Source of the DNA: Cubamyces lactineus
Lineage: Eukaryota > Basidiomycota > Agaricomycetes > Polyporales > Polyporaceae
Reading direction: 5' to 3'
Assembly (NCBI GenBank): GCA_022376465.1
Contig: JACDTU010000011.1
Span: forward strand, 930,001-994,000
Length of the DNA stretch: 64,000 bases
The position numbers were made by a program, and so were the translations under genes. The notes below the pieces were generated by a model. It was not told where the DNA came from. It was given only the letters and a program-made list of their open reading frames with translations, and ran no database searches. Shown here one piece after another: positions 10,489 through 23,559 of this stretch. The stretch's first letter is position 1. Each line of letters begins with the position of its first letter.

Positions 10489-13400
10489 CTACTCGCTCTC
10501 TAGCAAATTTTTGAGCCTCTCCCGGACCTCCGCACCGCACTTGCCCGCGAACTCGAGCCGAGAGGGCCTCCACCCGCCCCGCTGTTCGAAACACGCAGGC
10601 GGAAGCATGATGGTCCCTTCTCGGTTCTGGCGATACAGCACGATCTCCCTGACGACCTCATGTCCGCCCTGATCAACTACCGCGCGCAACAGCTTCTGCG
10701 CCTTCTCCTCCCCATCCGAACCCAGATCAGGCCACACCCTGCACGCGATGTGATGGACGGCTACCAGCCGGACAAACCCGTCCAAAGGCCCCTTCACGAG
10801 GGCACGCAGGTATGCGCCGACGACCTCTGCGTCCGTCTCCACGGGCCACAAATACTCGGCGATGCTCCCGGTGATGACCGCCTCGGGCGGGACGCGGATC
10901 GTACGCATGACATGGTTGAAGTCAGCCCAGAGGTACTTCCGGTAGTCAACGGGGTACCGCATCGAAAGTGGCGGGAGGAGCAGACGCGCGAAGAGGGGAT
11001 GGGCGAACGAGATCGAGTCATATAGTCCGACGAAGTCCGTGTACCATTGATAGAACGGCACGGCACTTCCGAGGAACCGCTTAGCGACGATGTCGATGCT
11101 GTCAGAAGTATGTATCGACGGCGGCGGGGTTTTGAGGGTCTTCGCCGATGCCGACGCGGAGAAGGGGGCAAGAAGATCGGTCATGAAGCGCTCGACGATG
11201 CTATCTCGGAAGACCTCCTCCTGAGAGTCGCTTTGCTGCTGACCGTGCTCTAGCATGAAGACCTTCATGCACCCGAACGCCATTTCCTCGCGGGTCATCA
11301 GGAAGCCATGCATCTGGTGGAATCTCAGAACCTCCTGGCTGACTTTGACGAGTAGCAGCGTAGCTCGGACGACCTCGGCTTCGGAGGCGTCCCATGACGA
11401 GGGAAGGTTCTTGAACACCTCCGACTCTCCTGATCGCAGGAGATGATCCAAGGGGCTGAACAGCCAGTCCCTCATCAAAGGAAGCGGCTGATCGCGTCTC
11501 TCGTTGGGCATGAGCGCAGAAAGGGCCGGGAGACGTTGGGTCGCCGCAATTGAGATCGATTGTGGAGTCATCCATGTAGGCCCTACCCTGCTCTCGGGCT
11601 TCGCGCGTAGCGAGTGCTTCAAGAACGGAACAATGATGTTCAGTCCGCCTCGTTGCCAGATGACCTCTGGGATGGACCATCCCCGCGACCGTAGGAAGTC
11701 CTCGCTGATAGTCTCCGTGATTGTGACGGCGGTACGTTGGGCAAGGTCCTCATCTCCAGGGAACAAGCGCGACAGTATTGCGAACGCTTGTGCCATCCAC
11801 AGGTCGGGGCCGACGCCTGGGATGCTCTGTGACAACTGCAGATAGCACGAAAGGAGGGTAGAGAGTGGGCGGCATAGAGCGTGCGCATATGGGATGGACT
11901 CTGGCGTGTAGAAACCGCTCCAAAGGGGATGGTTGGTGATTGTGGCACAAAGACTCGATATGTCGGCGAAGGGGAGGAGGAAGGGGGGTTCTGGAAGGGG
12001 CACCGGCGATGAACGCGGTGTGCATGAGAGGAGAAGACGGATAGCCGCCGCAAGAGTGTTTGCGTGTCGCCCAAGACGCTGCATGACCGGGGTGTCTGCG
12101 GGGAGGATTGCTTGTCGCATACCTGAGCTGAGCTTGCCCAGAAGTTCGCGCGAGTCCTTCAACGCTGCGTCCACCACACGTTTCTCGAGACCACCGGCAA
12201 AGCAATCCTTCACCGCTGCAAGGACTGCGGACCGTTCTTCCTCGCCATTGTTGAGACCGTTGATCCTCGCACCTTCGAGGAATGCTGCGGCCGCGTTCCA
12301 TACATGAGGCCACACTTCTTCGTCCTTCTCCAAGATCCGTTCTCTAATGGCAAGCACGTCGTCTATCCATCCCCAGCCGACAACTTGGCTCCAGAGGATC
12401 TCGTGGCTCGGAGTCGTGCGGTGAGGGTCGTGCGCGCATATTGTCCATGTCTCCAGGAGTTGAAGCCAGGCGCGTCGCAGCGTCTGGGACTGGCATTCCG
12501 AGGAGAGCACGTAGCGGTTGAGCTGCATGAAGTGTTCTTGGGCGGTAGTCGCGACATGGGCGTACATCCCGTACGAGCCCAACGTAGCGTACAGCTGGAG
12601 TGTTTCAGATAGCAGGATGGTCGCCAGAGCAGGATCGAAAGGAGACGCGGGAGGGAGAGAGATCACGAAGCGCAGAAGAGAATCGGCAGGATCGATTAGA
12701 GCGGAAGCGTTCTCTCGGGATGAGGACGCGATGGTTCGCAGGAACTTCAACGCGAATGGATATGGTAGAGGTGTGTCGTCTGTAGGTGGGATTGATGTAA
12801 GAAGGAACCTCTGGATCGTATTCGCGATGAGTCCCTTAGTCGAGACTATCGCTGTTGCGTTTGCGTTCGAGTGCTGGGCTAGACGATGAAGAATCTCGAG
12901 GAGCTGAACGAGCGTCTCCGAAGGCAGATCTCCGACCGCGAATGTGTTGGCGATCTGCGGTAGCAAGTAGTCCAGTGGAAGGGTCGAGAGAGCACCTTCT
13001 GTTGATGCCACAGAGGTCCCAAGGTCAAGATCCCGGAGCTCGACACCATCAAGTGATTGCACTCCTTCGTCCCACCAGACGATGCATTCCCAAAGTAGCT
13101 CGATGGCACGTGCACCCACACTAGCACGCTCCGCCATAGCTTCGACGCCTGTCGCTAGCATGCGCTTCCGTAGAGACAGCTCCTGGCCCGCAAGCTCGGG
13201 GATACCTCTTTTGCTGTCCGCCGAGGTCCTGGCTAGTTTGTGCGCAATTTTAGCGAGAAGACCTAACATTGATGCACGCTGCGCAGGGACAGTTGATCGC
13301 GAGAGCAGGAATATGTCCTCGAGAGTGTAGCCCGCGTGTGACCCCTCCGCATGGTGGTGCAGGCCGAGGTGTGTAGGAAGCTTCGAAGACAGATGTGCAG

Positions 13401-14416
13401 GTATGAGTGTGCCTGTGAGGTCGAATCTGATTGTGGATTCAGCCTCGTCCTCGATTTCCTGCTCTGGTGCAGATTGAATCCACTCTAGTGATGGGTCATG
13501 CGCAGGAGCTGTGGGGAAGAAACGTCGCCTGATGTCTTCGGGTGTACCTTCTTCTAGAGTATCGACTTTCACCCTCTCGGTCGATCCCTCAGGCGCGTCG
13601 GTTTCGCGACGAGGACTCTTAGGTGTGCTGCCACGCCAGACTCCCAATGATACGGTCGGCCCGTCGCTGTCTGAAGGTGAAGGTAACGCGAGGGCCTTCC
13701 TTCGAGGCGACGGAGGGGCGGACTCGTATACATGGATGTCGCCGGGTGTTACGTCCGCAAAGCGGATTTTCCGTTCAGCGCGACTTGGGGGTCTAGAGCT
13801 GCTCGCGGACGTTGGGGGCGGAGAGGACGGTCTCAGGATACTGCCTGAATAGATGGTCATGGATCGATTCTATCTCGCACTGATGTATGTACATACTATA
13901 TGACCTCGTCCGTTCACCGATACGTGGTCGACTAGGAGAAGACGGAGGAGAGGGTGTCGCACCGACCTCTTGCTTTTCGTTTACATTGTCCTCCCGCCTT
14001 CCTTCCCGGGCTACTCGAGCTTTCTTGAGTACCTCTGCCACATTAGACCCAAACTTCTCCAAGATTTCCGCCCTCTCCTGCTCGCGCTCCTCCTCAGTCA
14101 TAGACTGCACTTGACGTAAATTTTCTTCCTCCATCTGTTCTCGCCAGCTCTCCGCACCGCCAGAACTCGAGATGGGCTTGCGCTCAGATACCGGGAGGTT
14201 TAGACTAGACGAAGACTGCACCACAGGCACTTCTCGTGGTCGCTCGCCTCCCGTCTTTTGGGCATCTCGTCGGGCACGTGCGAACGCGCTTTGAGATCGG
14301 TGCTGCACCGCTGGGAACCCTGTCTTAGTTGTTGCCTGAGAGTGTATTGATGGTGCAGAAGGCTTCGCAGCCGGTTTCCGCTCGAGAATAGAGCCAACAA
14401 GAGAGGATTGTGCCAT
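10489..14416 (-). CDS. RPAP1 / Rba50-type RNA polymerase II-associated protein
   Basis: RPAP1 (yeast Rba50) is an assembly and nuclear-import factor for RNA polymerase II. Two exons (14416-13897 and 13844-10489, intron GTATGT...TTCAG) join in frame to 1291 residues. Exon 1 carries the RPAP1 N-terminal signature: Ser-rich start, WREQMEEENLRQVQSMTEEE and ILEKFGSNVAEVLKKARV. The exon 2 start contains KIRFADVTPGDIHVYES. It then becomes an alpha-solenoid-like region and ends in the C-terminal domain (FAHPLFARLLLPPLSMRYPV, LWADFNHVMRTI, then LEFAGKCGAEVRERL). The size suits the family. It is divergent from PRMT3, with 418 bases between the two start codons. Confidence 0.85.
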
Positions 14417-14834
14417 GCTGAACAGCTATCGCATACTCTTCAGAGACTTGATGGTGAGCCTCAGGCGGTGCGGTAAACAAGTACAGCAATCGGTCTCAGC
14501 GAAGCCCAGAATACAGCCGCAGTGGAAGGCAAGAGCAAATCAGTAAGTCGACGTGATCGAATCTCTGCAAAGCTGGATCTCCGACGGACTCAGTCAGGTC
14601 GGAGAATGAAAGGTATTGGTGGCTGCACGTGAAAACATCGTTCTCCGACGTCATCCCGATGTGGCAATCGAAGTTCCCCTGAGTTCTGCTCAATTCGCCT
14701 GCAAACTGCTTATCCTCGCCTGCTCGTCCTCCTCAAACCTACCTTGACCAGAGCCATCTCTCCTCGGCAGCCCGTAAGTGCCCACACCTCCAAAGGTTGC
14801 GGCAGAAGACTGAAACTTCGAAGAGGCAAATATA
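14417..14834. promoter_or_regulatory. Shared divergent promoter of RPAP1 and PRMT3
   Basis: 418 bases between oppositely oriented start codons, with no coding signal and no TATA box. This is typical of a housekeeping bidirectional promoter. Confidence 0.5.
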
Positions 14835-17040
14835 ATGTCGCTTAAGCTACCTGCTACACATCTCGAGCCGCCACCGGCAGACGAGCATGATATTCAAGAC
14901 GAGTCCAGTTCGGACGAGGACGATGACCAGGCCTGGGATGATTGGGTCTCCGACTCCTTGGAAAAGCGCCCATGCAAGTCTCTGTTCGAGGACAGGACAT
15001 TCGATTCAGTACAAGAGGCTCTTGCGTACGACGAGACCACTCACGGCTTCAGCCTAAAGGATGTTTCGTCACGTCTATGTGAGTTAGTCCACCCAATGAT
15101 TGCGCTACATCCTCGCTGATCTATACTCCAAGCACTCGACCTATACCGACGCATCCGGCTTATCAACTGGATTAGAAAAGAGGTACGATGCTCAATTCCT
15201 GGAGTACTACGATCTCAACTCAGCGTCCTTCAACAGCATCCGTCACCTTCAGCAGCTGTGGCTTTGACCGGTTCTGAGGATTTTTTCAACTCAGATGAAT
15301 ACTTGAAACCCGCCATCGAGGATGACCCATTACTTCGTGAGTACATAAAACCACAGTATAGCGAGGAAAGCTCACTCGTATCTGTTCCAGAAATCGCTCC
15401 CGACGATTCCTCAGACTCGGAAGACGAGGCAGAGCTTGAGCAGCAAGAGGCACCAAAAGATATCACCAGTGCAACGCGCCGCATAGCCGCTTTGCAGCGC
15501 AAACTTCAGCAGGCAAAGCAAGATCTTGTATACTACCGTCGATTCGTGAGCGAGCGCCTGAATCTCGCAGGTCTCGCGGACGAACTGAAGAACCTGGACG
15601 TTTCCCCTACCACTCATGCAGCCGTACCTCTGCGCGACGATGACTCGCACTACTTCCAGAGCTATGCCCAAAACGGTTCGTGCAGCATAATCATATGCCG
15701 TAGGAGCAAATACTCATATTCTGGCAGATATCCATTCCGTCATGATCCAAGATAAAGTTCGGACAGCGACATACGCCAAATTCATTTTGTCGAATCCGGA
15801 CGTTTTTCGCGACGCCGTCGTGATGGATGTCGGATGCGGTACGGGTATTCTCTCACTTTTCGCAGCGAAGGCGGGGGCAAAACGCGTATTTGCCGTCGAC
15901 GCGAGTGACATCGCGGAAAAAGCTACGCAGATTGTCAAAGACAACGATCTCGATAACATCATCACGTACGTGCGACGGTTTACCACCTTGAGACCCTATC
16001 TGATGGACTTAGCGTCATCCGCGGAAAGGTGGAAGACATCAAACTCCCCGAGGGGTATGACCACGTCGACATCATAGTGTCGGAATGGATGGGCTACGCC
16101 TTGCTCTACGAGTCTATGCTTGACTCCGTACTGAACGCTCGGGACCGCTTCCTGAAGCCTGACAGTGGCGTGATGGCACCTAGCCAATGCAAGATGATGT
16201 TTGCTCTCTGTGAAGCTAGTGAACTCTTCAAGGAGCGCATCGGATTCTGGAGTGATATCTACGGTGAGTCGTCTTATCCATCTCAAGGTAAGTCCAATGC
16301 CAATGCGACCTAGGCTTCGATCTTTCTGCGATGGGTAAGGACGTCTACGATGAGGCCGTCGTTGATGTCGTGGGCTCCGAGACCGTTCTGAGTGAACCTG
16401 TCGTTGTCAAGGTACGCTGCACATCTTCCTTCAGAATCATGAGTGCCATACTGAGCTGTCACAGGACCTATACCTCGGGAATATCACAGCGAAGCAGCTC
16501 GACTTCTCCAGCCCCTTCACGCTGGTGTCGACTGCTGAACGGAAGACGAAGATCCATGCCTTCGTGCTCTACTTCGACACCTTCTTCACCCACACGGGAG
16601 AGCCCATTCCCGAGGACACGGACGTGTACATCGCCCGTGATGGCGACCCCATCCTTGCCGAGGTCTGGCCCGTCGGCGGACGGCCGCACCAGCCCCGCCG
16701 CATGAGCACTGGCGAACCGCTTAAGGGTAAGGGTCGCCCGAAAGTGACCAGCTTCAGCACGGGGCCTGCGTCCGTCCCCACGCACTGGAAGCAGACTCTG
16801 TTCTTCTTACGGGAGCCTATCGTGGCTGGAGAAGGTAAGTTGAAGGGACCCGTGCTTGCAGGAACGTGAGCTGACGTCTGAGGGTGGGGGCTAGGTACCG
16901 TCGTGGAGGGCGTCTTCAAGCTGCGGAAGAGTAACGACAACTCGCGAGAGCTGGATGTCGAGATCCACTACCGCGTGCAGGATCCCGAGTTGCCGTCGAC
17001 ATCGAACGAGGTCACCGTGCAGTTCTACAAGGTTCGGTGA
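14835..17040 (+). CDS. Protein arginine N-methyltransferase 3
   Basis: Type I arginine methyltransferase; PRMT3 acts in the cytosol on ribosomal protein uS5 (Rps2). Seven exons (14835-15078, 15133-15675, 15728-15965, 16013-16263, 16314-16411, 16465-16834, 16895-17040) join in frame to 629 residues. The acidic N terminus (SSDEDDDQAWDDWVSDS) leads to the PRMT3 substrate-binding region (SLFEDRTFDSVQEAL, LDLYRRIRLINWIRKE), then a coiled coil (about 220-250) and the catalytic core. The core has SAM motif I VMDVGCGTGILSLFAAKAG, the double-E loop SEWMGYALLYESM and the THW loop PTHWKQTLFFL. The N-terminal zinc finger is degenerate: the Cys pair of vertebrate PRMT3 is missing, with one Cys in RPCKSLFED. 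The core looks intact. Confidence 0.92.
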
Positions 17041-18778
17041 TGCTAGGAAGGCACGTAAGCGAAGCGAAGATTGTATATGTATTGTAGCGATCTACTAGAA
17101 GTGTGTCGGTGTTGTTTGTACGTCGTAGTTTCATCCAGAACAGTGAGAATGAGCCAAGAGGCCGAAGGTTGTATACGTGATGCATGTTTCGTCCGGCTTA
17201 CCTCCACATCCACCATACAGTGGCTCTCATCGCCACCGACTCGGCCGATGTGGCAAGTTTGAAGATGGCACGTCTGTCGAACATCAGGGTACTCATGCAT
17301 GAAGCCCATGAGAAACGTGTGGACTTAAACGTCCACATTTACGCCGTTTCAAGTTCACGAGTGGCAAGACTGTACGTGAGGTAACGGGATTACCACCGTC
17401 ACCGTGCGGCCTCCGAACAGAGTTCAAAGCGAACATCCGAGAAGCTCGTATACGTAGTTCCTTGTCGAAAGGATGATCACATGGCAATCGTGCTTCAATT
17501 GTCATTCAGGTTTATCTATGTGGTACTGAACATCTCTCAAGGTACGTGTCGCGGTTTTGCTGATGTCAAGAACTTCTGGGTTCGTTCGAGACGAAGCTCG
17601 AGAACGGATATAGCGCACCCGATCCAATTCTTGGCAGCCTCCCAAGTCTCAAGCCGTAGTACGTCGCTGAGGCAGACCAGAGACGTTTGGTGTCCGACCG
17701 GATCGGAAATACGAGGATACTATTGGTTTGTAGAGCACAGGTTTATGTGCTGCTTAGTAGCTTGACCGGATGCGGTCCTCGATCAATATCAATGGTCTCT
17801 GCGCGAACGAGGGCCACAACGGCGACGAAGGCCGGGCCATTCATCGCCGTGAACCGCGGGTTAAAGTAGAGTGATCCTGATCATGTCATGAGGGAAACAA
17901 GATGCTTCGTATGACTGAGCGATGGCAGGAGACAGTAGACTGCCAGTGCACTCCCAAGAAACTGTCGCCACGTGCGCAGAGCAAATGTGCGGCGCTCGAA
18001 TCCAGTCACCCCGCGCTTGACTCTGTGAGGGTCCAACTACTGGCAAAGCATGTTCTCCTTCAGTCGATACTTATTGACCAGATTCTATTTGTTGTGAATC
18101 ATCATGGGACGAGTTGCTCCTAACAGAAGATGAAAATCCAAATCTCGAGCACTGGCGGGCAGGCAGAACCTCTTGGACTCGTCACTCGGAGCAGCTGCTA
18201 CCCGGTCCGACAACTTGGGCAAGTCCACTGCCTACACAGATTATCACCGTAACTATACGCGTGAATGTCGTCTAACAACGGACTGGGTTTCCAGGTGGCC
18301 TGCTCTGACATCTTCTTCGGGTTCAACTAGGCCGAGCCGGAGCCGCGTCTCATCGCCCGTACCGATATCGGAGCTTTCGCTGCGATTGACCCGCGAATTT
18401 TGAATGCTGGAAGCAGTTCCAGCTTTTAGCCGCCATCGACTTCGTCGCATGTACCCAGTACACGTTTGCCTCGGAACTCGTTGCTCTGTTCAGGAATGGC
18501 GCCTGCCGCGAAGAGATTGCATCTTCAATACTCTCGGGTAAGTTTGATTGGCAAGGGCGATTGCGTTCATCGGTATCCCATCCCCTCCGACCATGTGAGC
18601 AGGACGATGATACGAACTGGCCTTCCTGTCCCCGCTTCCTGACAGTTGACTACGTACAAATCTGCCTCACGGCATTCGGCGTCTTCGTCTCGAGATGTCC
18701 CATATAACAGGTGGTATTCGTGCGGGTTAGTCCCAGCCACCAAACCCCAGAATCTGCACCAGGCCCTGTACCAGAATC
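17041..18778. other. Intergenic, no supported gene
   Basis: 1.7 kb after PRMT3. Only short frames (94 codons at most) with no recognised domain. The last stretch should hold the CYP505 promoter, but I see no clear TATA box. Confidence 0.5.
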
Positions 18779-21700
18779 ATGACTACCCCGATCCCTTCAC
18801 CGCCCGCTATACCATTCCTGGGCCATGTAAACACCATCGACAAGGACTTGCCGATCCGTTCTCTCGTGCTCCTCGCCAGGCAATACGGGGAGATCTTCCA
18901 ACTATCGGTATTCGGTGAGTGCTAGTAGTACGTCCATTGTATACTGCACCTTGCTGAACCATCGTCTTGCAGGCCACAAGAAGATCTTCATCAACTCTTA
19001 CGAACTGCAGAACGAGGTGTCGGACGAGAAGCGTTTCCTCAAGAAGATAGACTTCAATCTCAACGAAGTCAGAAACGCCACCGGAGATGGGCTTTTCACC
19101 GTGAGTGCCCTTCGGTCTTGTATGTGTTAGGATTGAAATCTGATTCATGCTCTCGAAGGCCCGATCTGATGAGCCAAACTGGCATATCGCGCGTCAGTAC
19201 TGTACACCTGGTCGACCCCCCTCTGATACTGAGATATTAGATTTGACCAGATCGCCTCCTTATGCCGTGCTTCAGCGCTACTAATGTTTACAATATGACG
19301 GACGGTATGATGGACATCATATCCCAACTCGTCTTGAAGTGGGAGAGGTGAGTGGATTCCGCCCTACTCGTGTGTTACTATACATGAGACTCACGCGTTT
19401 CTCTCGTAGGTTTGGCCCCAAGGGTGTCATAGATCCTAGCACCGATTTCACACGCCTAACCCTCGATGCCATTACGCTGTGTGCGATGTCATATCGGTAC
19501 GTACTCACCGCCATGTAGATCAAGCTTTATCAACTAGCGTTCACCTACATTGCTCTAGCTTGAACTCTTTCTATCGAGTAAGCAACAGCCACGGGAAGCT
19601 TGTCAATTCGTGCATTTAATGAGTCTCTAATTACAGGAGGATCTGCCCCCTTTCGCCATCGCGATGGGGGACTTTCTCATCGAGAGCGGAAAGCGTGCAG
19701 GCCGCCCCGCCATCGTTCAGAACATGATGACGACCACGAATGCGAAATACGAGGAGGACAAGCGTGTGATGATGAAGTTGGTCGAAGAGAGTATGTGCAG
19801 AGCGGGGTACTCTTGCGTGCGGCGCACTTATACCTGCTTCGCTCCATGCCAGTTATCGAGGATCACCGTGTCAATCCGCCGGAGAAGCCCGATGTGTTGA
19901 GTGTCATGCTGAATGGGCGTGATAAGGAAACTGGGCTTGGGCTCTCAGACGAAAACATCAAGAACAACGTATGTCATCTCTCCGTCCCTCCCCCATGTAT
20001 TGCCCATATTGATTAAATAACTCAGCTCCTGACATTCCTAATCGCCGGTACGTCTAGCTATCTGCACGAACAAAAATGTACATGACGTTTAACGCTTCAA
20101 CGTAGGCCACGAGACGACATCAGGCGAGTGCTAAGTCCTCCGCCGAGTTTGCAATGGTTATTGACATGACCGTAGGCATGCTGACGTTCACCGTATACTA
20201 CCTGCTCAAAAACCCGGAAGCAATGCGCAAGCTGCGCGAAGAGATCGACAGCACGCTCGGAGACCGCCCAATGACTGCGCGAGATGTTAACAAACTTCCG
20301 TACCTCCTCGGTGAGTGCAAATCCGCGCACCGAAACGACTGCTCTAAACGCCCCATCTGGATATACAGCGGTTATGCGGGAGAGTATGCGCCTCGGGCCA
20401 ACCGCGCCAGCTCGCTCCGTCGCTCCTCTTGAGGACACGGTGATTGGCGGCAAGTATTTCGTGGAGAAGGGCACGTTCATCACCATCAACACTGTGGTCA
20501 CTCAACGTGATCCCAAGGTCTGGGGTGAAGATGTAAGCACATCGTTTCTCGGAGCAATGTTCTTGTATAACCTCCGGGTCACCTTCAGGCAGAACAATTC
20601 AGGCCGGAGCGCATGCTGGATGGCAAGTGGGAGGCACTCCCTCAGAATGCATGGCAGCCCTTTGGATTCGGCATGCGAGGGTGCATCGTACGTATTTGTA
20701 AAACACCACTCAAAGCCTACGACCTGAAGCTGATCCCGATGACATGCCATGTCTCTATAGGGTCGCCCCTTCGCATGGCAAGAAGCTCAGCTCGCGCTGG
20801 TGACCATCCTGCAGCGCTTCGATCTCGTCATGCACGACCCGGCGTACGAGCTCGAGCTCAAGCAGACGCTGACCATCAAGCCGCACAACTTCCTGATCCA
20901 CGCCATCCCGCGCAAGAACAAGCCTTCCCTGCGGGCCATCCTGTCTATGAGCCAGAGCGCGGAGAAGGCCCCAGCTGTGCAAGCTGTCTCGAACGCCGCG
21001 GCCCCTGCGCCGGACACAACGAAGCTGAAGCCGATGTACGTGCTGTACGGCTCAAACACTGGGAGCTCGGAATCGTTTGCACAGCGCATTGCATCGGAGG
21101 CCCCTGCCTTTGGTGAGCAGCGTTCCTAGCTGGTTGTATCTTCAGCGAACTTATACTTGACGAAGGCTTCCGCGCGTCCATCGGCACCTTGGACTCCGCT
21201 ATCGATCGTCACCCGGAAGACGGCCCTGTAATCATCGTCACTGCCTCTTACGAAGGTCAGTTTACAGCGTGACGTCACCACTGGGCCTTGTTTGCAATCG
21301 ACTCACCAACGGGTTTTCTGAAGGACAACCCGCGGACAACGCGGCGCACTTCGTGGAATGGCTCAGCAGCATCCAGGATCCGGGCGCGTTCAAAGGTAGT
21401 AGGTATGCCGTGTTCGGGTGCGGGAATCGGGATTGGATGAAGACGTACCAACGCATCCCTACGCTTATCGACGAGACGCTCTCCGCGCATGGTGCGATTC
21501 GTCTGGTTCCCCGTGGAGAAGGCGATGCTGGCGGGGGAGACTTCTTTGAGTCTTTTGACAGATGGATGAAGACGTTGTCGGATGTGCTGCTGAAGGTAAG
21601 CTAGCGTACTGATGGTCGACGTCGGCCTGAAGCTGAAATTCTCTTGCAGGAATATCAAACCACTAAGAACGAGGATGCCGCGGCGATGAGCGTGAAGTTC

Positions 21701-23185
21701 GTTTCCGCCGGCATTGCGCGGGCGGAGGCGTTGCGTCAGAAGGACGCTGCCCTCGGGACTGTGATCGAGAACAAGCTGTTGACCTCTCCGAATGCCCCCG
21801 CCAAGCGCCATATCGGTCAGTGTTTCTATGCCAAAGTTGTCGACGAAAGCTGACCCGAAAGCATTCAGAGTTTGCTCTGCCAGAAGGGATGACCTACAGA
21901 GCCGGAGATTATCTCGCAGTGTGAGTAATAATTTTAGCCGTTTGCAGCCTGGCACTCACACATGTCCCTTCTCAGCTTGCCTGCCAATTCTGAGAGCATT
22001 GTGCGCAGGGCTCTCGCACGCTTTGGCTTGTCGGCTGAGCAAGAGGCTAGTGTTTCAAAACAAGTTCCGGACCCCGATATCGTTATTGACGGCTGTCATG
22101 CTCTAGATCGAGCTGTCCTCCACGGGGCCTACTTCGCTGCCTGTTAATAAGCCCGTCGCCGCCTATACGATCTTCAGTGGCTATGTCGAGCTGTCCCAGC
22201 CGGCCACGACACGCGACCTCAAAATCCTGCTCAAAGCGAAGAACACGGAGACCTCCACGAAGGCCCTACAAGACCTGTCTGCGAACTATTCGGACACGGT
22301 ACTCAAGAAGAGGCTCAGCGTACTCGACATCCTCGAGGAGAATTCTGACATTGACTTGCCCCTTGCCACGTTCTTGCACATGTTGCCCGCTATGCGCATC
22401 CGGCAATACTCCATCTCGTCTTCGCCGCTCTGGAACCCCCAGCACGTCACACTCACCATCAGCGTCCTCGAAGCGCCTCCCATCCCAGGTCGCACTGAGC
22501 CCTTCTTCGGCGTCGCATCGACCTACCTCGCCAGCCTCCGTCCAGGCAACAAGGTCCAGCTCTCCGTGCGCGTGTCAAACGCGGCGTTCCACCCGCCGAC
22601 CGATCTCAGCATCCCGCTTGTAATGATGTGTGCCGGAAGCGGCCTGGCCCCGATGCGCGGATTCATACAGGAGCGCGCGATGCAGAAGCAAGCTGGACGA
22701 GAGGTCGCGAAGAGTCTCCTGTTCTTTGGCTGCCGGTACCCCAAGGAAGATTTCTTGTACGGTGACGCGGAGCTGAAAGAGTGGAGCGAGATGGGTGTCG
22801 TAGATGTCCGTCCTGCGTTCTCTCGCTCGCCGTCTGACTCGGAAGGCTGCCGTTATGTCCAAGAGTAAGTTTTGTGCGCATTGAGCAGGGCTTCATGTCG
22901 ATTGACGTGATTTCGTTGTAGTCGGCTCCGTCATGATTCCAAAGACGTGATCAACGCTTTCCTTCAAGGCGGCAAGGTGAGAGCTCCAGATACTCCGGAC
23001 ATGAACTGCCGCACTGACGAGTCACCCGCCAGTTCTATGTCTGCGGTTCGAGCAAGGTCTCCACCGGCGTGAAGCAAGTCCTCGTGCAATTCTTCAAGGA
23101 GACGAGGAACTTGAACGATGAGGAAGCGCTTGCCACGTTCGAGAAGGTGATGAATGGCCGTTATGCCACGGATATCTTCGAATGA
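18779..23185 (+). CDS. Self-sufficient cytochrome P450 fused to NADPH-P450 reductase (CYP505 family)
   Basis: One polypeptide of about 1050 residues combines a fatty-acid-hydroxylase P450 with its diflavin reductase, like P450foxy and bacterial BM3. The start MTTPIPSPPAIPFLGHVNTI lacks a membrane anchor, so it is probably soluble. P450 landmarks are the I-helix AGHETTSG (20105-20123 and on), the KETLR-equivalent RESMRLGPTAP (near 20380), RPERML and the heme loop FGFGMRGCIGRPFAWQEA (Cys near 20685). The reductase half starts at MYVLYGSNTGSSESFAQRIA (FMN, near 21035) and has FAD-domain RQYSISSSP (near 22400), the NADPH site MCAGSGLAPMRGFIQERA (near 22630) and a C-terminal FYVCGSS. At least 18 introns were needed, one GC-AG (20124-20175). 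The junction near 22040-22110 was resolved with a 53-nt intron. It most likely performs sub-terminal hydroxylation of fatty acids. Confidence 0.9.
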
Positions 23186-23559
23186 GTAGTTCGCCGCTGT
23201 GAATCGCCGCAGGACGGACCCTGAGTATGCTGGGTTGCGTAGTGCTTAGATGAACGTCTGTATATCGCCGATAGAGTCTTATGAACTTGAATGACAATGG
23301 TCACGAATTTTGCCTGTCTACAGAAATCCGCAGTGGGACTCGCGCGACTGCGACGATAAGCTCCCTTGGTCCCTATGAGCGCGAATCCAGGAAACTGGAG
23401 GATCCATCCATTAGCGTGTAAACTCGACCGATAAGACCATGTACATGAATCAACAAGACGCAAGCACGCGCCCACAACCCGACACAGGCCGAGCGCCGCA
23501 CTGGCAGAAGCAACATATCAGATCCGACTAGAAGTAGTAAGATCACATCCTACAGCCTG
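23186..23559. other. Convergent intergenic spacer
   Basis: 374 bases between the CYP505 and SUN-protein stops. No coding signal. Confidence 0.5.
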
